Source: Phycisphaerae bacterium
GTDB lineage: Bacteria; Planctomycetota; Phycisphaerae; Phycisphaerales; UBA1924
DNA length: 64,000 nucleotides
Assembly (NCBI GenBank): GCA_016794925.1
Contig: JAEUIW010000005.1
Span: 1-64,000 of the forward strand
Direction of reading: 5' to 3'
A program made the position numbers and the translations under genes. Under the pieces are notes generated by a model. That model saw nothing but the letters and a program-made list of their open reading frames with translations. It was not told where the DNA came from and did not search any database. Below are positions 9,679 to 16,878 of the stretch, one piece after another; position 1 is the first letter of the stretch; every line of letters starts with the position of its first letter.

Positions 9679-9947
9679 GCTCGCACTCCCGTTGTTTCGT
9701 CCACGCTCTTGCTGCGTGGTCCCAGCCAAGCCGTGAGCGCCGCGCGGTCCTCCGCGTGCTCGCTCGTGCAATAGGTGTCGAACGTCTCCACGATCCGCCT
9801 CACTCGCTCGCGGTCGTACAGGCCCATGCCGTTCCGCACGCGGGCGGGCCTGATGCCGTGTCGCCAGGCCATGTGGGCGATGTTCTGGGCCTTCACGCCC
9901 ATCGCGTGGGCTATCTCCTTCAGCGTCAACTCGTGCGGGTCGTCCAT
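9675..9947 (-). CDS. Small HTH protein (island regulator or replication accessory)
   Basis: 90 aa from the ATG at 9947, which has GGGAGAGGGG immediately upstream. It contains a winged-helix-like motif LTLKEIAHAMGVKAQNIAHM followed by HGIRPARVRNGMGLYDRERV. The same framework, LTxxEIAxxxG then GxRPAR and LYD, occurs in the small protein at 10704-10943 on the other strand, so the two are probably paralogues. Its stop overlaps the primase start, so it is cotranscribed and coupled. It may bind the upstream repeats and control replication or excision. Confidence 0.7.
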   Translation of the reverse strand: MDDPHELTLKEIAHAMGVKAQNIAHMAWRHGIRPARVRNGMGLYDRERVRRIVETFDTYCTSEHAEDRAALTAWLGPRSKSVDETTGVRA

Positions 9948-10305
9948 GCCCCTCTCCCGTAGTCTCACATTGCACACTTCCATATGCGCTCCGCCTCCAT
10001 GCTCGCTCCCTCCGATCCGCGATGCCGGGTTGGTCCCATTTCCCAGACGCACACTTCCGCATGCAGAGCACGCAGCAATGCCGCACTCGTCTCGATACTA
10101 AATGCACAGTGAAATGGACAAGTACAGCAGCATGACGTGAGAATCACGTCCGACACACGACCGATACACGTCCGATGCGAAACGCTCGCGAGAATCGCAC
10201 GGCGAATGCTTCGAGTCACGCTCTGGCGGGGCGTAGAGCTCGTAGACCAACTACGCGATACAGGGCGGGGATCACCATGCCGCTCGGTCGCTCGCAGCCT
10301 CGGCG
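9948..10305. promoter_or_regulatory. Non-coding control / candidate origin region of the island
   Basis: 358 bp without a convincing gene. It holds three kinds of repeat: a 16-bp near-repeat (9972-9987 and 10049-10064, 14 of 16 identical), a perfect 7-bp inverted repeat GACGTGA-GAA-TCACGTC (10134-10150), and three 11-bp-spaced copies of a CGTCCGA-type unit (10147-10179). The position next to the primase-helicase fits an operator and/or replication origin. No strong -10/-35 pair was identified. Confidence 0.5.
10134..10179 (+). repeat. Palindrome plus three 11-bp tandem iteron-like units
   Basis: GACGTGA and TCACGTC flank GAA (10134-10150). Overlapping its right arm are three units at 10147-10157 (CGTCCGACACA), 10158-10168 (CGACCGATACA) and 10169-10179 (CGTCCGATGCG). 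The 11-bp period is close to one helical turn, as seen in initiator-binding iterons. Confidence 0.6.
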
Positions 10306-10632
10306 TTACTCGTCACTCGCGTTACCCGAAGTCGTTGCGTCCTGTCCCACCGCGGAGACCGACGCCTCGTGTTCAACCTTTTCCTCCTCTACTTGTTCAG
10401 TCTTCTCAAAGTAGAGAGAATGAGTTACCTGAGTGACAAATGCACGAGAGGGCTTGTTCTCTGGATCGAAACGAGTCACTGCAGCACGCGGGCATGGGTA
10501 ACGTTGAGTTACGCCCCGGATGAAGCGGTCGAAGCGGCCAGTCTTGAACGAGACTCCCCGTCCATGCAGTTCAATCCCCCTCAGGAATGAACTGTCCAGG
10601 CGGAAGTGGCGCGGTGATCCGAAGGACACCAC
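10306..10632 (-). CDS. Hypothetical island protein
   Basis: 108 aa, unrecognised. The GTG start at 10632 has AGGGA a few bases upstream. The sequence looks protein-like, with a mixed core FKTGRFDRFIRGV and TRFDPENKPSRAFV and an acidic C-terminal tail. It would be the first gene of the minus-strand replication operon (this gene, HTH, primase-helicase). A competing plus-strand frame at 10369-10590 is less convincing. No domain is assigned. Confidence 0.45.
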   Translation of the reverse strand: MVSFGSPRHFRLDSSFLRGIELHGRGVSFKTGRFDRFIRGVTQRYPCPRAAVTRFDPENKPSRAFVTQVTHSLYFEKTEQVEEEKVEHEASVSAVGQDATTSGNASDE

Positions 10633-10703
10633 GATTCCCTGTCAGTCGATGTGGTGGGCCCGTCGCTCCTCACTCCGACCGACCCATTCCACGGAGTCAC
10701 CAC

Positions 10704-10943
10704 ATGCCGACCGTCAACCGGAAGAACCAGCCTGCCCTCCCGCTCACCATTCAGGAGATCGCCGATCGTCTCGGCACGACCTACCAGCGCATCCACTACG
10801 CCATCATGGCGACGGGCGTGCGACCCGCGCGCCGGCTGGGATGGACGAAGCTCTACGACACAAAGGACCTCCCGACCATCCGCGAGAAGGTCGAGGCAAT
10901 CACCCGTCGGGCCGAACGGCTCGCGACGCAAGGGGCAGCCTGA
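10704..10943 (+). CDS. Small HTH protein (MerR/excisionase-like)
   Basis: 79 aa. LPLTIQEIADRLGTTYQRIHY forms a helix-turn-helix (written here as LPLTIQEIADRLG and TTYQRIHY), followed by TGVRPARRLGWTKLYDTKD, which resembles the wing of a MerR/Xis-type domain. It shares its framework with the 9675-9947 protein on the opposite strand. The ATG at 10704 starts the conserved part; the open frame begins upstream at 10587. It is divergent from the replication operon and is probably a repressor or directionality factor. Confidence 0.7.
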   Translation: MPTVNRKNQPALPLTIQEIADRLGTTYQRIHYAIMATGVRPARRLGWTKLYDTKDLPTIREKVEAITRRAERLATQGAA

Positions 10944-11028
10944 TCGCCTGCAGAATCACGACCGATGATCGCCAGCGCAGCAACACAAGCGGGCCGCATC
11001 CCGCCACGCCATTCAAAGATGATGACGT

Positions 11029-11538
11029 ATGAGCAAGCGACCCGGCAACACCTCGACCACGCCTAGCGCTACCTCCCAGGAAGAGGGCCGACTGAAGAAC
11101 GGGCGCTTTGGCCCGGGCAACAAGGCCGGCGTGGGTCACGGTAACCCGTGGATGAAGTACCAGAAGGTCCTCGCCCAGACTGTGCACAACACGGTGCCCC
11201 CCGAGAGGCTCGCGAGGGTGCTGCGGACTTTGGCGACGCTCGCGGAGAAGGGCGACGTACAGGCTGCGAAGGTTCTTCTGGATCGCGTTCTCGGCAAAGC
11301 CAAGAGCATGGGAGCAGATCTAGAGGGATTCGAGATGCCGGCGGTCGCTACTCCGAAGGACGCAGTTCGGGCATCATCCGCGATTCTCCAGGCAGTCAGT
11401 GAGGGTCGCATCGGTACCGACGATGCAGCCAAGCTCGCAGCGGTCGTTGAACTCGCACGTCGGAGCATCGAGACCCATGAACTTGCCGAGCGAGTGGCCG
11501 CTCTCGAAGCGCGACGTAGGAAGGATGGTGAGCCGTGA
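11029..11538 (+). CDS. DUF5681-like small phage/satellite protein
   Basis: 169 aa. The N-terminal GRLKNGRFGPGNKAG box followed by a helical LARVLRTLATLAEKGD and AAKVLLDRVLGKA region is the layout of DUF5681-type proteins found in phage and mobile-element contexts, sometimes near terminase genes. The C-terminal half is helical and ends with a coiled-coil-like segment (LAERVAALEARRRK). It is coupled to the next small gene (GTGA overlap). A terminase small subunit or DNA-binding role is possible but not shown. Confidence 0.65.
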   Translation: MSKRPGNTSTTPSATSQEEGRLKNGRFGPGNKAGVGHGNPWMKYQKVLAQTVHNTVPPERLARVLRTLATLAEKGDVQAAKVLLDRVLGKAKSMGADLEGFEMPAVATPKDAVRASSAILQAVSEGRIGTDDAAKLAAVVELARRSIETHELAERVAALEARRRKDGEP

Positions 11539-11780
11539 GCATCGGGAGTGCCGCACTTCGCCGACGCATCGAAGACCTTGAACGACACACCGTCGGATTG
11601 TCTGACATCGCTGAGGCGATCCGGATGCACCGGATCGAGGGTCGCGAGCATCCCAATCCCCTCGCAGCCGATCGAGCACGCGAGTACTGGCACCGTGTTA
11701 GCAGTCTGTTCCGTGATCAGAACGCCGAGGCGAGCGCCGCGCTCGCGCTCTCGGATGCGGTCTCTCAGACTGCCGAATAG
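11535..11780 (+). CDS. Hypothetical small helical protein
   Basis: 81 aa starting at GTG 11535, which overlaps the TGA of the previous gene (GTGA). It begins with LRRRIEDLERHTVGLSDIAEAI, split here as LRRRIEDLERH and TVGLSDIAEAI, a likely coiled coil, then a charged region and an alanine-rich C-terminus. There is no recognised domain. Tight coupling suggests it works with the DUF5681-like protein. Confidence 0.5.
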   Translation: MSIGSAALRRRIEDLERHTVGLSDIAEAIRMHRIEGREHPNPLAADRAREYWHRVSSLFRDQNAEASAALALSDAVSQTAE

Positions 11781-12022
11781 CACCCGCTCGCCGACGCGTT
11801 GAGAGGGCACGACGCCCGGCTTCCTGACTGGCTCTGGTGTCCTCGCTCAGAGGGCCAGCGGTACTATCTCTGCAACTCGCCGCCGTGGCGAGTCCCTTCC
11901 CGCCAGAGGAGCATCCACCGACACAACCCCACGGTCGCACCCGCGACCGACATCCCGTTCGACGCGCGAGCGTCAAGTCCTGCTTCCCAGAGAAACCGCC
12001 AACTTGAGCCGCAAGGCTCTCG

Positions 12023-12086
12023 ATGTGAAAGCAGCGCTTGGTACCGCGCCCCCGCAAGGGGGCGTCGGCCATGCGTTGTTTCACAT
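12023..12086 (+). ncRNA. Candidate structured RNA element (64-nt long hairpin)
   Basis: The outer arms ATGTGAAA (12023-12030) and TTTCACAT (12079-12086) are perfectly complementary. Inside are CGC/GCG, GG/CC, CCG/CGG and a 7-bp CGCCCCC/GGGGGCG stem capped by a GCAA tetraloop (12054-12057). In total about 24 pairs with small bulges. There is no T run, so it is not a simple terminator. It could be a leader RNA or a DNA cruciform. Confidence 0.45.
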
Positions 12087-12093
12087 GCCCCTT

Positions 12094-12181
12094 GGCGGGG
12101 GTCTCTGGGAGCGACCGTGGTTCGGCGCCCCCGCTTTTCGTAGGTGCCGGGCTGCGGAGTCTTTCCCAGGAGACCCGCCCC
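12094..12181 (+). promoter_or_regulatory. Possible translational control stem masking a ribosome-binding site
   Basis: The strand at 12094-12110 (ending GGTCTCTGGGA) is complementary, with small bulges, to 12164-12179 (starting TCCCAGGAGACC), which contains the AGGAG that serves the ATG at 12182. The segment between forms its own 7-bp hairpin (12123-12129 with 12143-12149). Folding would hide the ribosome-binding site. Confidence 0.45.
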
Positions 12182-12661
12182 ATGAGCACCGCCCAGCCCC
12201 AACCTAAAGCCCTCCGTATCGCATCGAAGATCGCCCTCCTGTTCCTCCTGGCGATCCTCGCGGTCCCGCTCTACTTCGGTCTACGACCTGCCGCGCCCGG
12301 CTCCGCGCCGGCGCGCTCTCCTGGGGAGGAGCGCCGCACCGGGAACTTCCAGCCGGGTGACGAAGTGATCATCGGCGAGCCCGGCAAGGGTAAGTGGGCC
12401 GTCGTCGCGGACAGCGCGACGTGGGAGCGCTACTTGACCGTGCAGCGGGCGAAGGACACCCTGGGCGAGACAGAACTCCGGATGCAGAACCGGCTGGTCG
12501 GCGTGGAGGGCGGCACCCGTGCCAAGATCATCCAGCGCGACGGCGACCTCTGGGAGGTCCGCGTGCTGGAGGGGCCGTGGATCGGTCGGTCGGGCTGGCG
12601 GACCTCTGAGCCGTTCAGGTGGCCGCAGAAGGCCAACGGCGAGGCACCCGGGACGCCTTGA
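12182..12661 (+). CDS. Single-pass membrane protein with SH3-like C-terminal domain
   Basis: 159 aa. A basic N-terminus, one membrane helix (about residues 13-33, IALLFLLAILAVPLYFGL), a short linker, then a soluble region ending in an SH3-like segment (GTRAKIIQRDGDLWEVRVLE). The ATG at 12182 is chosen for the AGGAG nine bases upstream and the following membrane segment. The last 74 coding bases and the stop lie in an 80-bp sequence repeated at 19093-19172, so a 3' fragment of this gene exists at the right end of the island. Function unknown; an envelope role such as exclusion is conceivable. Confidence 0.65.
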   Translation: MSTAQPQPKALRIASKIALLFLLAILAVPLYFGLRPAAPGSAPARSPGEERRTGNFQPGDEVIIGEPGKGKWAVVADSATWERYLTVQRAKDTLGETELRMQNRLVGVEGGTRAKIIQRDGDLWEVRVLEGPWIGRSGWRTSEPFRWPQKANGEAPGTP

Positions 12662-12667
12662 AGCCGG
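12588..12667 (+). repeat. 80-bp direct repeat, left copy
   Basis: Perfectly identical to 19093-19172 in the same orientation. It covers the last 74 bp of the SH3-like gene and six bases after its stop. The two copies bracket the whole methyltransferase/ParB/SNF2/nuclease cassette (6425 bp between them). Confidence 0.95.
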
Positions 12668-12731
12668 CTAGAGCGTCAGAGTGGTCTCAATCATCGCTCC
12701 ATCCACATGGCGGATGAACTGCCACGGTGGC

Positions 12732-13685
12732 CTAATCGGTAATCGGGAAGTCAATCGCCATGGACTCCCAACAGCAGCGATGTCCGCACGTTGGCGGAAG
12801 TGCAATATGGTCGCGTATCGAGTCTGCGCTCACGATCCGCGGCGTCCGTGGGACTGGCGGCTGCTCGGCTGACACTCGTACGTTTTCCCAAAGGTGCAAG
12901 ACATGACGCTCCTTCAAACGCTGGGCAGTTCTCCATTCGTGAACAGTGAGGTGAAAGGGAAAAACGTCTTGGACCGGATATGCGACGCTCTTTACCTCGA
13001 TCGCGAGGGGTTCGGCAGGATCACCTCCAAACGATCTTCCACGAAAAGTCCCAACGTCAAATCCATAGGCTGGACTTTCGCGTCCTGCCCACCACACCCG
13101 CTCAGCTAAGTCCGGATGGCCCTCGGCGCGGAGCCTCTCTTGCTCGTATCGAATAGTGAGTTGTTCGCCTGCGTCACCCACAGCCTTCTTCAAGGCCAGC
13201 ACGGATTCGGGCAGCGGCACCATCGCAAGAGCGTCCCACCAGGCCGCCGCTTGGAGATCCGCAGAGTCAGCCGCTGGAGTGGGCCACAGCCCTGCCCCCG
13301 CCAATATGGAGCGGTCTGCGTCGCTCAGTAACAATCCGATGGAGGTAGGATCCCCTTGCCAATAAGCTACCCACGGCGGCGGATCAGAGAGGAGCAGCAC
13401 GGATAGGAATACTCGGCGTGCCTCCTGAGGCGGCTCGTCCTCAGCAGCAAGCGCGAGCACCCCGCGGCCAAACTCTGTAAGTGAAAGGTGTTCTCCCGAC
13501 TGCCGAACGAACTTTCCGCGCAGCCCGAGCTGAAGGCCATCAGCAATTGGGAGGCCGCCGCTCCGTAGAGAGCTTCGCGACGCGACACGCATCAAGTCGC
13601 TGCGAGACGACTCGCCGCCGAGTTTTTCAACGCTGCGAAGGACCAGCCAAAGCGCCGTGATTCGACCTGGGGTAAGCGAAATCAC
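12732..13685 (-). CDS. DUF3883-type PD-(D/E)XK nuclease of the cassette
   Basis: 317 aa, last gene of the cassette. An N-terminal winged-helix-like region (about 1-80) and a helical middle precede a DUF3883-type restriction fold: GEQLTIRYEQERLRAEG (173-189), then YGFDVGTF with Asp210 and LAIEVKSVA with Glu230-x-Lys232, then HEWRTAQRLKERHVLHLW. These are the expected D...ExK catalytic residues. The start is GTG at 13685, with GGAG nine bases upstream and a five-base gap after the helicase stop. It is probably the DNA-cleaving effector; a non-catalytic DNA-binding role cannot be excluded. Confidence 0.8.
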   Translation of the reverse strand: MISLTPGRITALWLVLRSVEKLGGESSRSDLMRVASRSSLRSGGLPIADGLQLGLRGKFVRQSGEHLSLTEFGRGVLALAAEDEPPQEARRVFLSVLLLSDPPPWVAYWQGDPTSIGLLLSDADRSILAGAGLWPTPAADSADLQAAAWWDALAMVPLPESVLALKKAVGDAGEQLTIRYEQERLRAEGHPDLAERVWWAGRESPAYGFDVGTFRGRSFGGDPAEPLAIEVKSVAYPVQDVFPFHLTVHEWRTAQRLKERHVLHLWENVRVSAEQPPVPRTPRIVSADSIRDHIALPPTCGHRCCWESMAIDFPITD

Positions 13686-13690
13686 TGGGC

Positions 13691-15586
13691 TTACTCCGTT
13701 TGGGAAGCGTCGCCGGTGAGGTGGTCGATCACGCCCTCAACATCGGCGAGCTCCAAGCCGGCTGGGAACTCTTCAATGATGTCGTCGGGGTCGTACGCGA
13801 GCGCCTGTAGACCGGGATCGTCCAAGATCGTTGCCATTACGTCGATCTTCTCCTTGAGCCGGCGGGCGATGTTGGCGTCGATGGTGCCTTCCGCTTCGAG
13901 GACGGATACCCGCGTCAGTTGATCGGGGGCGAGGCCGAGCCTGTGGATGCGGTCCACCGACTGAAGGAAATGGGCCGCGTTGAACGTGCGGTCCACGTAG
14001 ATGGCGTGGTGGCAGACTCGGTGCAGGCTGATACCCTCACCGCACGCTGCGGGGTTGGCCACCATCACTCGGCACGCGGCATCGCGATGGAACTGCCGGA
14101 TACGTCCTTCTCGTGTTTCCGGATCGTCCTCATCGCCGGTTCCAACAGCGCCGTACAAGAGCACCGGTTTGTATGCGGCGAGCATGTTCTCCAGGGTCCG
14201 GATGTTCTCGATGAACGTGGTCCAGAGCACGACCTTCGCGGAAGCGTCGGAGCGGAGCGATTGGTCAACGAGTGCCCGGGCCGCCGTCAGCTTGGCAGAC
14301 TTCTCGCGGCGGGCGAACTCTCGGATTAGGTCGAACGCGCGGAGCGAGGATTGCTGGGATTGTTCATCGACCACCTCGTCTTCGTCGATGAGCAGTCCCT
14401 TGGTCAGCAATGCTGGATTGGTGGCGGCTTCGATGAGTCGGATGACGTGCCGTCCGAGCCGGCGCAAGAAAGCGCGGTCAATCGCGGACATTCCGGCCGC
14501 TTGGCGCTTGGCTTCGCTTCGTAGCAGTTCGTACAACTCCTTCTGAACCGGGCCCAGTCGCACCGGGATACGTTCCAACTGAGGCTGTCGAAGCCCAAGC
14601 TGGCTCTTGGTCGTGCGCACATAGAGCGGGCGAACGCGGCCTTGGAGATCGGCAAGGTCGGCGGGGGAAGGCAGCCCGCGTCGGGGCTCGGGCAGGATGT
14701 GTTGTCCAGGCCAGAGGAACTCCAGTTGCGGGCGCAGGTCCTCTGACGACTGCGGTAGCGGAGTACCGCTCAGCACATCCCGCCGTATCGCCGCGGCGCT
14801 AAGTCGCAGGGCGGCGCCAGCGGTAAAGCCGTCCACTCCCCCCTTTACCCGATGGGATTCATCGAGCACCACATGTGCGGCGCGACCGAACGCCCATTCG
14901 CCGACAAGTCGCTCGACGTTGGGGAGCAGCTGATAGGTAATAAACGCAATGTGCGGGTCGTCGCGCAGAGCCCGTTCGACTCCGTCGCGGCCTCCAGCGA
15001 GCCGACGCACCCGAAACGGTTCGGTGCGGCTGAAGCACACCTCGATCTCGTCCTCCCACGAAATCATCGCGTTCTTCGGAGCGACCACCAGCAGGCGGTC
15101 CACTCGTCGCTGGGCGAGGAGGGCGGCATGCACCGCAAGGAGCATGGTCGTTTTGCCAGCTCCTGGAACAGAGAAGTTGGCGCCATGACGGAGCGCGAGC
15201 AGGCGCGCGACGTTCGTCACCTGTGTAGGCTTCAACGCTCGCGTGAAGCTGGCCTCGGCGAGGAAGTCGACTAGTTCCTGTTCGGTGATGGACGGCGCGG
15301 CCGCCGCTCCCTCCCGAGAAGCAATCTCATCGGCGAGGCCCCCCAGCCGGGCCCGGATCCAGTCGTCGTAGCGGCAGGACGCGCCAGATCGCTTGACGAC
15401 AACCGCGATCTCTCGCGCTGTCCGGAGGAGATTGAACAGGGAGAGCGTGAATCCGCGCTGCCGAGGCTCGCCGCCGCCGGGGAGGATGATTTGCGCCAGC
15501 TCGGCGGCGATGTGCTGTACAGAGTCGTCCACGTCCACATCGACGGCGTCCCACTGGTTCCCGCGTTTGATGGTAACTTGGGCCAT
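13691..15586 (-). CDS. SNF2-like superfamily 2 helicase/translocase of the cassette
   Basis: 631 aa. Motif I is SVPGAGKTT (about 139-147) preceded by LKPTQVTNVARLL, motif II is DESH (242-245), motif III SGTPLPQ, and the C-terminal RecA lobe ends with motif VI QSVDRIHRLGLAP. Motif order and the short DESH helicase core place it in the Swi2/Snf2 group, with an unusual SVPGAGKT instead of the common DEMGLGKT. The start lies five bases after the ParB-like gene stop. In defense systems such motors translocate on DNA and activate nucleases. Confidence 0.88.
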   Translation of the reverse strand: MAQVTIKRGNQWDAVDVDVDDSVQHIAAELAQIILPGGGEPRQRGFTLSLFNLLRTAREIAVVVKRSGASCRYDDWIRARLGGLADEIASREGAAAAPSITEQELVDFLAEASFTRALKPTQVTNVARLLALRHGANFSVPGAGKTTMLLAVHAALLAQRRVDRLLVVAPKNAMISWEDEIEVCFSRTEPFRVRRLAGGRDGVERALRDDPHIAFITYQLLPNVERLVGEWAFGRAAHVVLDESHRVKGGVDGFTAGAALRLSAAAIRRDVLSGTPLPQSSEDLRPQLEFLWPGQHILPEPRRGLPSPADLADLQGRVRPLYVRTTKSQLGLRQPQLERIPVRLGPVQKELYELLRSEAKRQAAGMSAIDRAFLRRLGRHVIRLIEAATNPALLTKGLLIDEDEVVDEQSQQSSLRAFDLIREFARREKSAKLTAARALVDQSLRSDASAKVVLWTTFIENIRTLENMLAAYKPVLLYGAVGTGDEDDPETREGRIRQFHRDAACRVMVANPAACGEGISLHRVCHHAIYVDRTFNAAHFLQSVDRIHRLGLAPDQLTRVSVLEAEGTIDANIARRLKEKIDVMATILDDPGLQALAYDPDDIIEEFPAGLELADVEGVIDHLTGDASQTE

Positions 15587-15591
15587 TGGGA

Positions 15592-16878
15592 TTACCTCTT
15601 CTTCTTCGTGCCGGCCAGTTCCTCCGCGAGCCGGTCAACGTGCTCGGTGATGGCTTCGAGCGTTTGACCGATCTTGGCGTCGCCGCGGCACTTGGCGTCG
15701 AGGCGGATCTTTTTCAGGAGGGCCTCAGCCCGCGTGAGAGCACGGAGCGGGTTGTTGCTGCGGCTCTCCTCGCGCTCCTCCTCGGCAAGCTCGTCGATCG
15801 CGGTCATCAAAGGTTCGACCGCCGCCTTGGCGCGGTCTGGGTCTGAGAAAACGGCGGCGAGAGTTACGTGAGGTGTCCCGGTTCCCTTCGCGTCTGCTGC
15901 GGCGAGACGGGCGAGCGGGTCTTCGTCGTCGTCGGCTCCTTTGACCTTGTGGGACGTGTTGCCCTCTTTGATCCCTTGTTCTCGGAGTTTTTCCACCACC
16001 GCCTCGGCCTGCTTGCTCAGGCGACGGATGATGTCGCGGATGGCCTCGTAACCGCTGCTGCTGTGGATTGCTGCGAAGCAGGCGACCTTGATCGCCTCCT
16101 TGGCCGTCTTGCTGAGGCCCTTGACCGCTTGGCCTTTGAGCCCGAGCGACAAGTCGATGAACGGCTGCTTGGAGTTTTGCGGCACCTTGTGAAACTGGCC
16201 CCGAGCGCTGGCCCATTCGAGGTACTGATTCACGTAGGACAGGATCTCTAGGTCGGCGGCGATGGCCTCCACAGACTTTCTCATCTTCGTCGCAATATCC
16301 GCCGCCTTCTCGCCGAGTTCTTCGATGCCATACTGGATGTGGAGGAGCTCGTCGATCCAGTTATACTCGGCCTTTGTGTCGCGAGCCATCTGGAGAGTGA
16401 GCTCGGTCTCATAGATCTCATCCGCGGTCGCATCCTCAGGAAGGACGACCGCCGTCACATAGGTCACGCCCTGCTCCCTGAGTGCGGTGATGCGGCGGTT
16501 TCCGTCAACAATGTACCCGTCCTTGGTGAGCACGAGCGGGGTCTGCTGCTTCTTCTCCTTCAGGTCCTCGTCCAGATCCTTCTCTCCGATCATGCGGAGC
16601 AATATCTCCTTCTGCGCCTGCTGCACGCGCTGATCCTCAGGATCCTGGAAGAAGTCCCGCGTGAGGCCGGGATGCCGCTCAAGGTACGCGGACTGGGCCC
16701 GATGTGTGCGACCGCTCTTGATGTTGTAGAGCGGGAAGTCGGCGCGCACTTCGACTTTGACCAGTGGTATTTTCCTGCCCCGGAACGGAACGTCATGCGT
16801 CGCCCTTGTCGGCGACTTGGCCGCCTCGGCGACGCGTTCGCGAAGGTGCTGAACCCGGCTCTTGTGTCCTTCGGTCAT
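15592..16878 (-). CDS. ParB/Srx-fold domain protein of the cassette
   Basis: 428 aa from the ATG at 16878, chosen for GAGAGG six bases upstream; a TTG six codons earlier is the alternative. The N-terminal domain carries TKDGYIVDGNRRITALREQ (119-137), the ParB/sulfiredoxin-like signature that binds nucleotides or acts as NTPase/nuclease in several modification systems (ParB and DndB-like proteins). The rest is helical and charged, with KEKKQQ and EEEREESRS stretches. It overlaps the methyltransferase 3' end by 86 bp. It may regulate or licence the helicase and nuclease. Confidence 0.75.
   Translation of the reverse strand: MTEGHKSRVQHLRERVAEAAKSPTRATHDVPFRGRKIPLVKVEVRADFPLYNIKSGRTHRAQSAYLERHPGLTRDFFQDPEDQRVQQAQKEILLRMIGEKDLDEDLKEKKQQTPLVLTKDGYIVDGNRRITALREQGVTYVTAVVLPEDATADEIYETELTLQMARDTKAEYNWIDELLHIQYGIEELGEKAADIATKMRKSVEAIAADLEILSYVNQYLEWASARGQFHKVPQNSKQPFIDLSLGLKGQAVKGLSKTAKEAIKVACFAAIHSSSGYEAIRDIIRRLSKQAEAVVEKLREQGIKEGNTSHKVKGADDDEDPLARLAAADAKGTGTPHVTLAAVFSDPDRAKAAVEPLMTAIDELAEEEREESRSNNPLRALTRAEALLKKIRLDAKCRGDAKIGQTLEAITEHVDRLAEELAGTKKKR

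Larger units (their letters stand above)
11781..12181 (+). promoter_or_regulatory. 401-bp intergenic region with strongly structured leader
   Basis: No gene is seen. The right half holds an elaborate folding potential: a 64-nt hairpin (12023-12086) and a second stem (12094-12110 with 12164-12179) that pairs with the AGGAG ribosome-binding site of the gene at 12182, with a small internal hairpin at 12123-12149. See the separate entries. Confidence 0.5.

Noticed and set aside
10369..10590. 73-codon plus-strand frame in the island control region
   Set aside because: It competes with the more protein-like minus-strand frame at 10306-10632 and shows no domain.
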